Assembly: GCA_022818135.1 (NCBI GenBank)
Contig: JAFMSR010000012.1
Span: forward strand, 8,888,486-8,952,485
Length of the DNA stretch: 64,000 bases
Source of the DNA: Saxidomus purpurata
Taxonomy: Eukaryota; Mollusca; Bivalvia; Venerida; Veneridae
Direction: 5' to 3'
Shown: piece after piece, positions 40,601 through 48,360 of the stretch
How positions within the stretch are numbered: position 1 is the first letter of the stretch
Layout of the letters: each line of letters starts with the position of its first letter
Made by a program: the position numbers and the translations under genes
Notes under the pieces: model-generated
What the model saw: the letters and a program-made list of their open reading frames with translations, nothing else
Told to the model about the DNA's origin: nothing
The model's database searches: none

Positions 40601-43600
40601 AACTTGGCAAAAGTGGTTAGTAATATAGTCATTGATTTTTATATGCCCGATTGAAAAACAGGTCGTATTATAGTTTCCTCCCTGGCGAGCAGGCTGTCTG
40701 GCGGGCGGGTGGTGTCCACAATTTTGTTCGGAGCATATTATCTCCTACACACATTAAGGAATTTTAATGAAACTACATAGAAATGTTCATGCACATGAAC
40801 CAGGTCTCTAGGTCAAAGGTCAAGGTCACACTTAGAGGTCATTGAAAAATGCTTTGTCCGGAGCAAAACTTCTACATGCATAGAGGGATTTCAATATCAC
40901 TTGGCACAAATGTTCACCATTGTGAGGCTGAGTGTCACATGCAAAATTCAAGTGCCTGTGGTCAAGGTCACAAGTTCAGATAAGAATATGAAAATGTGTA
41001 TTTGGACCATTTAGTTATCATTTATTAAGGGATTGAAACACAAATGGTCATTATCATGACTACCATTGTGAAGCTAAGTATTGTGCACATAATCCAGATC
41101 CCTGCTACCAAAGTCAAGGTCACATAGAGAGGTAAAAGTTTGTGTACTTGGACCATTTAGTCATCATTTATTGATGGATTGTAACACAAATGATAACTAT
41201 CATGACTACAAGTGTGACACATGTAATTTAGGTTAATATTTGCGAGGTCAGGGTCACTAGAGATATGAAATATCCAGATATTGTCTGGATATTGCCCAGA
41301 GCATATCTCCTATATGCATATAATGCCCACATCTCTTACAAAAGCTTTTGTGATGGGCGTATTTTGCGACAATGTTGCCCTTGTTTTTTTTTATCTTTGA
41401 AGAAATGTAGGTATGTTGCGCTGACTTCAATTTTTGGCCGATAATTTGAATATTTGATATTGATGTATGGTTTGAGGTAAATGTCACAAAATACCAACCT
41501 CTGTGGTCGATTGGTTAAAGTTGTTGACTTTTAATCCAGTGACCTCTATGCAGGTGGTTTAACCCCAAAGTTATATTTTGGTGTAAAGTGCAAAAGACCA
41601 GTGTAATTTCTTAAGGATCAATGGTTAATATTCTATTAACCCACGTACCTGAAATAGGGTCACAAAGGGTTCCAGATGTTTTAAGAAAACGTAATGTTGC
41701 ATTTTATCTTTGATTTAAAAGATTCCTGATTTTTAACTATATTTTTTCTTTCTTCAGAGCAATGTGTACATAAGGAGTGGCTTTTTCATTGCATCATTAC
41801 CGGGGAAACAGTTCATCCAAGATATTACTATGATGAGTTTCCCACAGAGGTTGTTCCAGATTCTGATGATTCATCTGTAGTAAGTTTCAAAGAATTCACA
41901 GAGGTTAAGAAAATTAAAATTCAAACATCTGGTGCTAAGTTTGGGAAGCGTTCTCAAAAAAGACAGTGCTGCATTTATTGTGAAACATTAACAACAAAAC
42001 TATCAAGGCACTTGGAACTAAAGCATTCTTCAGAAATTGAGGTTGCAAGAGCCTTAAGCTTTCCAAAGAAAAGTGAAATGAGGAGAAAAGCTTGGCTTGT
42101 TCTTTGTGCAAAAGGTAATTTTCTTTACAACAGTAAGGTTGTTGAAAATGGAAATGGAACTATCATACCAAAGTATCGTCAAAGGAAAGACAGCAAAAAT
42201 AAAGAATATCTTCCCTGTGAATTTTGTAGGGCACATTTTGTAAAATCTGACCTATGGAAGCATCAGAAAACCTGTCCTAGTAAGTCTCTGGGGAAAAAGA
42301 GTGATGCTCCTGTCAAAAATTCAAGGTTACTAAATTCCCCAAGCTTAAACAATTTCAAAAACCTACAAACACATGTGTTGTCGAACATGAGACAAGATCA
42401 TTTGAAAGTTCTAATTGAGTCAGACGAACTTATTCTTCAGTATGGGCAAAGACGTTTCGAGAAGACTGGTAAACATATGCACACACATCAGTATATATCT
42501 CAGAAGTTAAGGGAAGTGGCACGTTTCCTTTTTGCTGTAAAAAGCATGGACACATCAATTCAAAGTTTGTCAGATTGCTTGAAAGCTGCTAAATGGGACT
42601 TAGTTTTGAAAGGAGTCAAGTCTGTAGCTAAGTTTGAGGAATCTAGTCAGACTTTCACAATACCAAGTTTAGCATTGAAGATTGGACAGAGTTTGAAAAA
42701 GTGTGCAAAGATTATGAGAACAAGTGCATTAAAAACTGGGGATGATGACCAATTTAGACAAGCTGATATGTTTTTAACTATTTATAAGGAAGAATGGACA
42801 GACCTTATTGGTAGTCATGCCTATGAATCCAGGTCAAACATGAATTACAACAAAATTCAGTACTTGCCTATGGTGGAGGATGTGAAGAAGTTATCAGAAT
42901 ACATCAAGGACCAAGTATCCAAAAACAAAGAATATGTAAATCTTGCAGAACCAATTCTTGCTCAGACAATACTTTTCAACCGAAAAAGAGCTGGAGAAGT
43001 ATCAAGAATGACAAAACAATCTTATTTCCAAGCAGTGAAACAACAATCGCCTGTTGACAGTGATGTAAAAAAGAGTCTGACAAAATTTGAACAGTTTTTA
43101 TGTGAAAATCACTTTAGAATTGAAATCAGGGGAAAGAAAGGTAGAAAAGTTGCAGTGATATTAACAAAAGAAATGAAGGAAAATATTGATCATCTTCTGT
43201 CTTTAAGTGACAAGGGAACAATGTATGTGTTTCAAAAGACCAATTCTCGTTTTCCTATCCGAGGAAGTGATGCACTTAGGAAAATGGTTAGAGGAGCAGA
43301 CATAAGAAATCCTGAAACAGTAACATCAACTTCATTGAGGAAACAATTGGCTACAATGTCACAGCTACTTCATATGAATGACAATGACCAAGACATTCTT
43401 GCCAAATTTATGGGGCATGACCTTCAGATCCATCGTGAGTTCTATAGACTTCCCCAGAATACTCTTGAAGTTGCCAAAGTAACAAAGATTCTTCATGCCA
43501 TCAACAGTGGAAATATTTCACAGATACAAGGGAAAAATCTTGATGAAATAAATGCAATGGATGTTGTAGGTATGAAGTTGTTTTTCTGTCTGTAATAGTT

Positions 43601-44901
43601 TCTAAATTTTATATTAGCAATGAAATTTAAATAAGTGAAGGAGATATTGGTGATCATTTGCATGTTTTCAAGTACTGACTGTCATGTTAAATCATTCAAT
43701 TTCTATTTAGATGCTGAAGAGTCGAGTGATGAGAATGATGATGAAGAGTATGATGCCAGTTATAATGAAAATGCTTCTGACAGATTCTGCCAAGTAGCAA
43801 CAGAGTCACCTGATTACTCCTCAACAGATTCTGATTCTGAATATAAGGAACAGCAACATATGAAACGTCGCATTGGTAAGTGTGTAGTCTTGATCATTGC
43901 TCACCTGATCACAAATTGAAAATAATCAGAATAAGCTTTTTGGAGGGGGGTGGGGGTTCTTTCTTTCACTTTTTATTTTTGATTATTGAAGTCATATTTA
44001 TCATTAAGATAGTATAAAATTGTCGAATAAAGGGACATTCCCAGCATACCGGGATGTTATGGCATGTATGCAAACCATATTGTTAAAGCATTTCTCTGGG
44101 AAACGATCACTATTATAAATTTGCACAGTCTTAAATTTGCATTTCAGATACCAGGAAAAAAATCAGAAAAAAATGGCCTTATATGTGCTTAATTAAGATT
44201 TCAGTACCAAAAAAAAAACAACATAAAGATTAAATTCTTACATGCATAATTTCAGTCTGTATAAAAGTCCAATTGTAATATGCAAACTGATAATTCGCGG
44301 TCTGTTAATTGACACGAAAAATTTGTAATATATTGAACACTTCTGTTTGACTCATTTGCTTGCACATTCTCACAAACTGTCCCCAATTGCTGGTTATTAT
44401 CCCAATGATGCCCTCATTTGGTTGAAAGTAATTGTGCATTTCAAAAAATTCTTTATTTAAAAAAAAACTCATGTCAATATTCTAAATGTGGCATTATGTA
44501 TATTTTTTATTCAGTGGAGATGATGACTCAATCTGCTATTGTTTGAAGCTTAATTAGATATACACAGCTTATAGTCCCATATTTTGTTAAATGATGCTTT
44601 TTGTTTGTTAAAAAATTTAAATGCACAAATGTATATCTTAATAGGTAAAACTTACCCCCAAAAAGGCATGAGAAAACCATGGACAGAGATTGAAAAAGAG
44701 GCTGTAAAGAAAGGATTACACAGATGCTTTTTATTAGTCAAGTTACCATCAAAAAGAGAGTGTGAAGATCTAATCAGTAAGGAACCATGTTTAAAATACA
44801 GATCATGGACAATGATAAAAGGTTTTGTGAGAACATCATTAGCAGCACAAAAACGTCAAAATGAAAAGAAAAAAAAGAACATTAGTTTGATAAACCAGTG
44901 A
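18134..44901 (+). CDS. SET - tandem BRCT - zinc finger - tyrosine recombinase - SANT-like fusion gene
   Basis: Fourteen exons, listed separately, were joined by GT-AG sites and matching phases, giving about 1,140 residues. Domain order: KMT5A/SETD8-like SET (exons 1-4), acidic linker with a duplicated exon (5-6), BRCA1/BARD1-like tandem BRCT (7-11), then one large exon (12) with a C2H2 finger, a C2HC finger and a tyrosine-recombinase domain, then an acidic Ser-rich exon (13) and a basic Myb/SANT-like exon with the stop (14). SET proteins of this type methylate lysine on histone H4; paired BRCTs bind phosphoserine peptides in DNA-damage signalling; tyrosine recombinases cut and join DNA. A nuclear chromatin or repair role is inferred. 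Many introns and coherent phases argue for a host gene rather than a live transposon. Exon 4 ends in phase 0 but exon 5 starts in phase 1, so at least one exon is missing from my model. The fusion rests on continuous reading across phases and needs transcript proof. Confidence 0.8.
18246..21426. other. Intron 1
   Basis: Contains a 196-bp MITE at 19132-19327, repeated phrases around GGGTCATATTCCCA and GGGTCATGTTCCCA near 19.58 and 19.86 kb, and a GC-rich patch near 20.23 kb. No coding content was seen. Confidence 0.6.
19132..19327. mobile_element. Short MITE with CAGGGCTT termini
   Basis: The left end CAGGGCTTCTTTTCA and the complement of the right end CAGGGCTTTTTTTCA form imperfect inverted repeats around 196 bp. 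A T-rich TTTGT direct repeat flanks it. The CAGGG ends fit hAT-like MITEs. Diverged relatives lie at about 15.63 and 17.7-17.93 kb. Confidence 0.6.
21427..21580 (+). CDS. Fusion gene exon 2: SET domain, first part
   Basis: Reads RGIITTIYRRKGDFLLHYAG, then EVISGKEGERREKL, then GFRFFYRNGRKDL, ending with TG in phase 2 at a GTGAGT donor. GRGI and KGDF..HYAGE are SET N-terminal motifs, and the FFY aromatic cluster fits the substrate-side strand. Confidence 0.9.
22592..23017. mobile_element. Short TIR element with tRNA-like segment
   Basis: The left end AAGGTAGACCATAGGTAATG and the complement of the right end AAGGTAGACCATGGGTAATG form a near-perfect inverted repeat, 426 bp overall. A tRNA-like stretch lies inside on the minus strand. 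Confidence 0.6.
22902..22992 (-). repeat. tRNA-like or SINE head fragment
   Basis: On the minus strand a B-box-like GGGTTCAAACCCC follows a segment of tRNA length. No good cloverleaf could be closed, so it is a degenerate relic rather than a working tRNA. Confidence 0.35.
23718..23834 (+). CDS. Fusion gene exon 3: SET domain core
   Basis: The junction completes Cys, then reads VDATDETGRFGRLVNHG, then IDGHLLLFAI, ending AG in phase 2. CVDAT..GR.GRLVNH is the hallmark of KMT5A/SETD8-type SET domains. The Asn-His pair contacts the S-adenosylmethionine cofactor in the family. Confidence 0.92.
24077..24140 (+). CDS. Fusion gene exon 4: SET domain end
   Basis: The junction completes Arg, then DIDIGDEISYDYGIAELPWK ending in a second Lys, phase 0, before GTATAT. 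RDI..GDE..YDYG is the SET C-terminal motif with the conserved tyrosine. No post-SET cysteine cluster follows, as expected for this subfamily. Confidence 0.92.
24646..25734. mobile_element. About 1.1 kb element with imperfect inverted ends
   Basis: The left end at 24646-24681 (TTAGGCCATTATTTTTTGAT and on through GGTTTACTGA) resembles the complement of 25700-25734 (TAAGGCCATTTTTTTTTATC and on through GGTTTACTGA). There is no coding content, so it is a diverged non-autonomous element in the intron. Confidence 0.45.
26415..26474. repeat. 20-bp tandem repeat, about three copies
   Basis: The unit TTTACTGGACCAAACATGAT appears twice exactly (26421-26460), with a partial third copy after it and a relic before it. 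Confidence 0.9.
27050..27385 (+). mobile_element. Probable 3' end of a non-LTR retrotransposon
   Basis: Ends with AATAAATCTGAATCTGAAT, a short-repeat tail with a polyadenylation-like start, typical of 5'-truncated non-LTR copies in invertebrates. The open frame at 27090-27329 is not recognisable. Confidence 0.4.
28337..28396 (+). CDS. Candidate extra exon (uncertain)
   Basis: Between a TGCCAG acceptor and a GTTTCA donor, 60 bases read DFSSWSSVRNIISTEGQTTK in phase 0, which would follow exon 4 directly. It still leaves the phase mismatch with exon 5, and the donor is weak. Confidence 0.2.
28510..28753. repeat. Partial outer copy of the duplicated 1-kb unit
   Basis: The stretch from GCAGGTGATTTAGTACTTA to CCTGCATCATACATGTAT resembles the ends of the two tandem units at 30.54-30.67 and 31.55-31.66 kb, but is more diverged. 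A tandem-array element then separates it from the first full unit. Confidence 0.6.
28754..29669. mobile_element. Tandem-array element 1 (hairpin-ended, Helentron-like plan)
   Basis: Starts with the hairpin TGTCTCCC...GAGAGACA, then a TCCGTCCGGTTGTCCGTCTG block, then six units of roughly 145 bp beginning GGTCAAACTACTGGTGGG. It ends with GGGAGACATG, complementary to the start. The units share the phrase GATTTCAACCAAACTTTACA. Frames through it are repeats, not genes. Confidence 0.7.
29883..30005 (+). CDS. Fusion gene exon 5: acidic linker, copy 1
   Basis: The 123-bp exon starts and ends in phase 1 (ACTGTAG acceptor, GTATTT donor). It reads IGECDDINDDINISNIADTN, then EVSTNKLDEVKTHGAINEYD. Acidic and probably disordered. 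Confidence 0.7.
30886..31008 (+). CDS. Fusion gene exon 6: acidic linker, copy 2
   Basis: Near-identical to exon 5. The only amino-acid change I see is Thr to Ile (EVSTNK to EVSINK), plus one silent change. Phase 1 at both ends lets both copies be spliced in without a shift. Confidence 0.7.
31009..31951. other. Intron 6
   Basis: Mostly the rest of duplicated unit 2, then unique AT-rich sequence. Nothing else was seen. Confidence 0.6.
31952..32034 (+). CDS. Fusion gene exon 7: start of BRCT 1
   Basis: The junction completes Gly, then MEMIQGTNIENSRPNEKIVF followed by SGVEVNH, phase 0 at a GTAAGT donor. KIVFSGVEV is the first BRCT strand with the Ser-Gly used for phosphoserine contact in BRCA1-type domains. 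Confidence 0.85.
32035..32687. other. Intron 7
   Basis: AT-rich, no repeat or coding signal recognised. Confidence 0.6.
32688..32760 (+). CDS. Fusion gene exon 8: BRCT 1, second strand
   Basis: Reads GFLKLFPEFQLVSIEDASIV, then VVAT, ending in phase 1 (G before GTAAGC). This fits the BRCT part where a variable segment leads to the THLV-like strand. Confidence 0.75.
32831..33494. mobile_element. Tandem-array element 2
   Basis: The 5' hairpin ATGCCCCCCTTCG...GAGGGGGTAT is followed by GGTCGGTCTGTCCGTCGG. About 3.5 units of roughly 140 bp follow, each with ATTATCTTGAAAACTAT and GGTCACTAGTTCAAAGGTCA. The end has GGGGGGGCAT (complement of the start), a small GTCGTTCGAC hairpin, then TTTCTTG. Confidence 0.75.
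33922..34690. mobile_element. TTCGTGGG-type MITE
   Basis: The left end (GCGAATTCACTTATATTCGT, then GTTTTATC after TTTCGTG) resembles the complement of the right end (TTAATATTCGTGGGGCACGA, then TTCTCGTGGTTTTCGTGGG). Inverted ends of about 45-50 bp enclose AT-rich filler without genes. Confidence 0.6.
34890..35011 (+). CDS. Fusion gene exon 9: BRCT 1, C-terminal half
   Basis: The junction completes Glu, then KTGAAPVTLKVLKALIGRKK, then EIVSHRWIKDSVRIGTLQEK, phase 0. TLKVLKAL carries the Thr and Lys equivalent to the phosphopeptide pocket, and IVSHRWIKDS carries the signature BRCT tryptophan. Another frame (KNGGCPSHIES) is also open here but does not match the phases. Confidence 0.9.
35973..37097. 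mobile_element. Tandem-array element 3
   Basis: The 5' hairpin AACCAGGTTTTCCGAAGG...CTGGTT is followed by a CGGACGGCGGGCG block. Units of about 155 bp follow, with GGGATTTTGACCAAACTTTC, CAGAAGCTTTGTCATCAAGT and TATGGCCCTTTG. The end has GAAAACCTGGTTT (complement of the start), then TTTCTTG before T. Confidence 0.75.
38146..39510. mobile_element. hAT-like non-autonomous element
   Basis: The left end CAGTAGGGATGGCAACGAAT and the complement of the right end CAGCTGGACGACAACGAG are similar, both followed by GAGTACTCGG-like sequence. There is no transposase. The ends are diverged and no target-site duplication could be fixed. Confidence 0.5.
39675..39789 (+). CDS. Fusion gene exon 10: inter-BRCT linker and start of BRCT 2
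   Basis: Reads LMYKVSNGAGYGRWSDNENY, then KPFDYQIQNSTAFNDISE, phase 0 in and phase 1 out (G before GTAAAT). PFDYQI fits the first strand of the second BRCT. Confidence 0.8.
39790..40135. other. Intron 10
   Basis: Short AT-rich intron, nothing else seen. Confidence 0.7.
40136..40237 (+). CDS. Fusion gene exon 11: BRCT 2, middle
   Basis: The junction completes Gly, then EIRHLLNSICGTEVLVPAKD, then TIIMCGDGDLTTS, ending in phase 1 (G before GTAAAT). The helix followed by a Gly-rich turn fits a BRCT. Confidence 0.8.
40641..41383. mobile_element. Tandem-array element 4
   Basis: The 5' hairpin ATATGCCCGATTG...CAGGTCGTAT leads to a GGCGGGCGGGTGG block. Degenerate units follow, with GGAATTTTAATGAAACTACA and AAGGTCACA. 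The 3' end has a hairpin GGGC...GCCC, then TTG and a T run. Confidence 0.65.
41493..41700 (+). repeat. tRNA-derived SINE, degenerate
   Basis: The A-box-like TGTGGTCGATTGG and B-box-like GGTGGTTTAACCCC are spaced as in a tRNA, with a TTTTAA anticodon-loop-like segment between them, followed by a non-tRNA body. Confidence 0.45.
41758..43569 (+). CDS. Fusion gene exon 12: BRCT 2 end, zinc fingers, tyrosine recombinase
   Basis: A single 1.8-kb exon of 603 codons with a CTTCAG acceptor, phase 1 at both ends. Order: CVHKEWLFHCIITGETVHPR (BRCT end with Trp), a short acidic linker, C2H2 finger CIYC...RHLELKH, C2HC finger CEFC...HQKTC, a helical region, then the recombinase. Catalytic-site landmarks are Arg in NRKRAGEVSRM (codon 42987), a Lys-rich hairpin GKKGRKVAVIL, Arg in TSTSLRKQLAT (43338), His in FMGHD (43416) and Tyr in HREFYRLP (43443), nine residues after the His as is usual. 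The His of the HxxR box is Thr here. Packing fingers and recombinase into one exon fits capture of an intronless Crypton-like ORF. Similar finger-recombinase proteins are, as far as I recall, predicted in fish and invertebrates without known function. Confidence 0.92.
43570..43710. other. Intron 12
   Basis: Short intron from GTATGA to TATTTAG. If it is retained, the frame ends at 43595 just after exon 12, which would give a shorter isoform. Confidence 0.8.
43711..43875 (+). CDS. Fusion gene exon 13: acidic Ser-rich region
   Basis: The junction completes Asp, then AEESSDENDDEEYDASYNEN, then a part with SPDYSSTDSDSEYKEQQ, ending RRI in phase 1 before GTAAGT. Acidic with Ser-Asp/Glu sites that suit casein-kinase-2 phosphorylation. 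Probably disordered. Confidence 0.85.
43876..44644. other. Intron 13
   Basis: AT-rich with short homopolymers, nothing recognised. Confidence 0.7.
44645..44901 (+). CDS. Fusion gene exon 14: basic Myb/SANT-like tail and stop
   Basis: After an AATAG acceptor the junction completes Gly, then KTYPQKGMRKPWTEIEKEAV, LHRCFLLVKLPSKRECEDL, CLKYRSWTMIKGFVRTSL and a Lys-rich end, TGA at 44899-44901. W..IE.EAV and RSW..IK.FV fit two helices of a Myb/SANT-like DNA-binding fold. No canonical AATAAA was seen close downstream. Confidence 0.88.
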
Positions 44902-45031
44902 ATATATTATTATGTCTGGATATCTACAGTTTTTTAAGTATGTAGGAACTCAAATTTCTCTTGTCAAAATTGTCTCGATAGCGAGATGATCTTAACTTAA
45001 AAATTTGCCTGATATTTTTGTGGTTTATTGT

Positions 45032-46712
45032 GTTGCCTCTACGGAGTAGTGGCAACATGTAGGGATCCCTTCTCCGTCGTCTGCCACAAAACTTGTCTGG
45101 ACTACTCCTCAGAAAGTACTGGCGCAATTTCATCGAAACTTTACAGGAATGCTCAGTACCAAGTCTAGTGTTTTACATAGAACAGTTCATCAGAATATAT
45201 CGTAAACACCGCTTATAACTAACAGCTCTAGACCTGCAAAAAGTGTTTGCTTTTTTGAAAGAAAAAAATAGAGGAATTGCCACAGTCAAGTCCGCGTTCC
45301 CTTATCCTGTTGCTGTTGTCATCCAAAAACTTTAACATTGATCATTATTTTTTTATTACTTGGTGTATTGCCTTCATACTTAGACGCAAAAGTCATTTGG
45401 AAAAGACCTTCAAGCAGACTAGACTGAACTTGACATTGACTTTCAAGGTAAAAATATTGAATTTTGCTTGTTTTTAGCAATAAGTAGCTGTAACTTTGTT
45501 ACTTATGAATGGATTGTCTTCATACTTAGACACAATAACCTTTTGGCTAAAGACTTTAAGAAGACCAAGCTAAAGGTTACCTTGACTCTTAAATGGTCAT
45601 GACATTCAGGGTACAAATATGTCATTTTGCTTGATTTTTAGCTCAACTATTTGCAGAATATTCGAGCTAATACAGTCACCCATTTGTCGGCGTTCCTGTG
45701 GTAAAGTTTTTGCGTGTAAGCTGGTATCTCCATAACTACGGAAGGGAATGGATTGAAACTTCACACGCTTCTTCCCTGTAATTATCTAACATTATTGGAC
45801 AAGTCCCATATCTCTGATTTGGCTGAGGGACAATTTTATGTATTCATATAGGTAAGCAGTATTATACTCAATGAAACACCCTTGTCTAGTGTTGCTGACC
45901 TCCGACAGCTCTTGTTGTTATAATTGCTTGTAACTTTCTTATTTGTGAATGGATTGTCATCCTAATTGAATATTTTATCCCTTTGGACATTATCTATAAG
46001 GAGATCAAACTCTATTTAACCTTGACCATCAAGGTCAAATTATTGAATTTTGTTAAAAATGGTGGATTTGATTGTAATTAATCAAAATAACACTTATGAC
46101 AAAACTGACATGTTGCTTTATCTATGTCTGACCTTGTCTGTCGAGGTCATGTTACTGACTTTTGTCAAAAATAGTTCAACTTTGTTATCAATTGATGGAT
46201 TTGATTGATACTTGACAAAAGAACATTTATGACAAAAGCGACATGTTGTTTAACAATTTTTGTATGACTTTGACCTTGAACTGACCTTGACCGTCAAGGT
46301 CATGTTATTGAATTAAGCAGAAATTTGTGTTAGTTTGTTATTAATTGATGGATTGAATTGATACTTGGACAAGATCAAACTAATGACAAACTGACATGTT
46401 GCATAATCAATTTATGTCCTTTGACATGACCTTGACTGTCAAGGTCATGTTTTTTAATTTTTCTAGAATTTGTATACCTTTGTTAGTAATGGATGGATTT
46501 GATTAATACTTGGACAAAACAACAGTTATGACAAAACCCAAACTTTGTTATTTATGAGCAGATTTGGTTCATACTTTGGCATAGACTGCATGCAGCACTA
46601 AACCGTTAAAATGAGTAATTCAAATTTGGCATTGACCTTTTAACGACCATCACCAAAAAAGCCTTATTTGTATTAAAAATAATTCAAGCGTGGCTCCTTG
46701 TGGTGGCTCTTG
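45032..46712. mobile_element. Tandem-array element 5 (outer, interrupted)
   Basis: The 5' hairpin GTTGCCTCTACGGAGTAGTG leads into GGCAAC. One unit with GCAATTTCATCGAAACTTTA follows, then several units of the type GTTACTTATGAATGGATTGT and CTTCATACTTAGACAC or degenerate TTGATACTTGGACAAAAC. It ends GTGGTGGCTCTTG. A second element is inserted at 45640-45914. Confidence 0.6.
45640..45914. mobile_element. Tandem-array element 6 (short, nested)
   Basis: Starts AGCTCAACTATTTGCAG, like the element at 50885, and has one unit with GGATTGAAACTTCACACG. It ends with a GCTG...CAGC hairpin and TCTTG. It interrupts a unit of element 5 after GCTTGATTTTT. Confidence 0.6.
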
Positions 46713-47829
46713 TTGAAGAATACTTTTTCAAATATTAAGATTTGTTTCTGTTGACATTTGTATCAGGTGGAAAAAGTTCAAACTCTTTACAGATTTTCAT
46801 AATTTTATTTTGAATCCCATACTAACAGTTGGTTGTATGCAATGTGTTTTGCATTTGCTTATTATGCTTCTTGAGAATCTACATGTATTTGTATTTATTG
46901 AAATTAAGTGAAGAGTTTATTTGAACATGTAATTATGCCTAAATGTTTTTGAACACTTGAAAAAAAATTACATAATTTCTTTTGTATCTGCTCACTCTTG
47001 AAAATGACAGAAACAATATTTGTATTATGGAGATGTTAACATGTTAATTATGTAGGTTTCATACTTGCTGTCTCATTTGGAAGCTTAATACAAACATGAA
47101 ATAGTGATAAATGTTTTTTTAATTGTCTGGACAACGGCCCTAAAAATGAAACCCTTGCTTTTAGACTCGAATCTGGACTTTCCAGCCTTCTCTTAACGTA
47201 TAGTATATTTTATGGGGGCTCAGATTTCACAATATTTTGGGGGCTGGGGGGTTGACACATTTAAGATGAACACAGGTTTGTTTTTTTCAGTCTGGTCACA
47301 TTTTTTCTTCCCAAGTCCGATACTCGTTCCTGTGGTTTAAACATTGTTGTTCGCAAGATATTAGCACCTCATTCACTAGTTCTTTGTGAAGGGCAATATA
47401 ATTGGCAGTTACCTTTTTGTTCATTTACATTAATTAACAAGTGTGTAATTTGATTGTAGAAAAAATGTTTTAAAAATGGCGCATTGATCAATTTCTTAAA
47501 AATAAATTTGTGTTATCTATCAGAGTATTTTTTTGCATTTTGGTTAAAAAGAAAGTGTTCATTATAAGCGATAATATGGCTATAAGTGTGTTCGCTGTAA
47601 AACTCATTTTTACAATAAAATAAAGAAGGTATAAAAGAGGCTAAAATGTTTTGTTCCGAATAATTGATATTTGACTGTTAGCAAGTTTGCTTTATGTGAA
47701 GTTTTTGGTATGACAATAATCTTTTAAATGGTTTATATCATTCTGTAGAAGCAGTCTTTTTTGCCCCTTCATAGAGATGCATTTTGTTTTGCTAATGCAT
47801 GTTGTACAGTCTGTTGACAGGCTGCTTGG
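46713..47829. other. Intergenic sequence
   Basis: AT-rich, no gene. Nothing firm was recognised. Confidence 0.5.
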
Positions 47830-48360
47830 TCTTTTAACTTAAAACTTTGTCTGAACGTTGGTCAGTTTAAAGTCAATGTCACCATGACCTTGAATATCAA
47901 GGTTTCTAATCCAGAAGTTGAAACCGCTTTTTGAATAAACTTAAAAGTTTTTATGAAGGTTAGTCATGATAAGTCAATGACCCCTGTTGATTTGAGGGTT
48001 ACTAGTCAAAGATGAAGGTCACAGTAACCTTGCAGATATAATGGTTTTAGATTTATAAATTTTGAATGTTTGAATAGTTAGTCTTATAAATGTCAAACTT
48101 TGTACTTTGATTAGTCAGGACCAGTATATCGTCCCTATTGATTTTTTGGTTGGTATGCCTAGATGTGCATTGTATCTTGATTTTCCACTTGAATTTTTTT
48201 TTACATAGTAATGGCCCCTTATTGGTCAATTTTCGAGTAAAACAAGCTTGTCCATGCTTCATCACCAAAACTGCTGGTGTGATTTCAGTGACTTTCACAG
48301 GATTGTTTATCACCAAGCCTAATAGTGCATAGTTTCATGAATTTTTACTTGGAATTTTTT

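Larger units (their letters stand above)
40238..41757. other. Intron 11
   Basis: Holds tandem-array element 4 (40641-41383) and a tRNA-like SINE (about 41493-41700). Confidence 0.65.
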
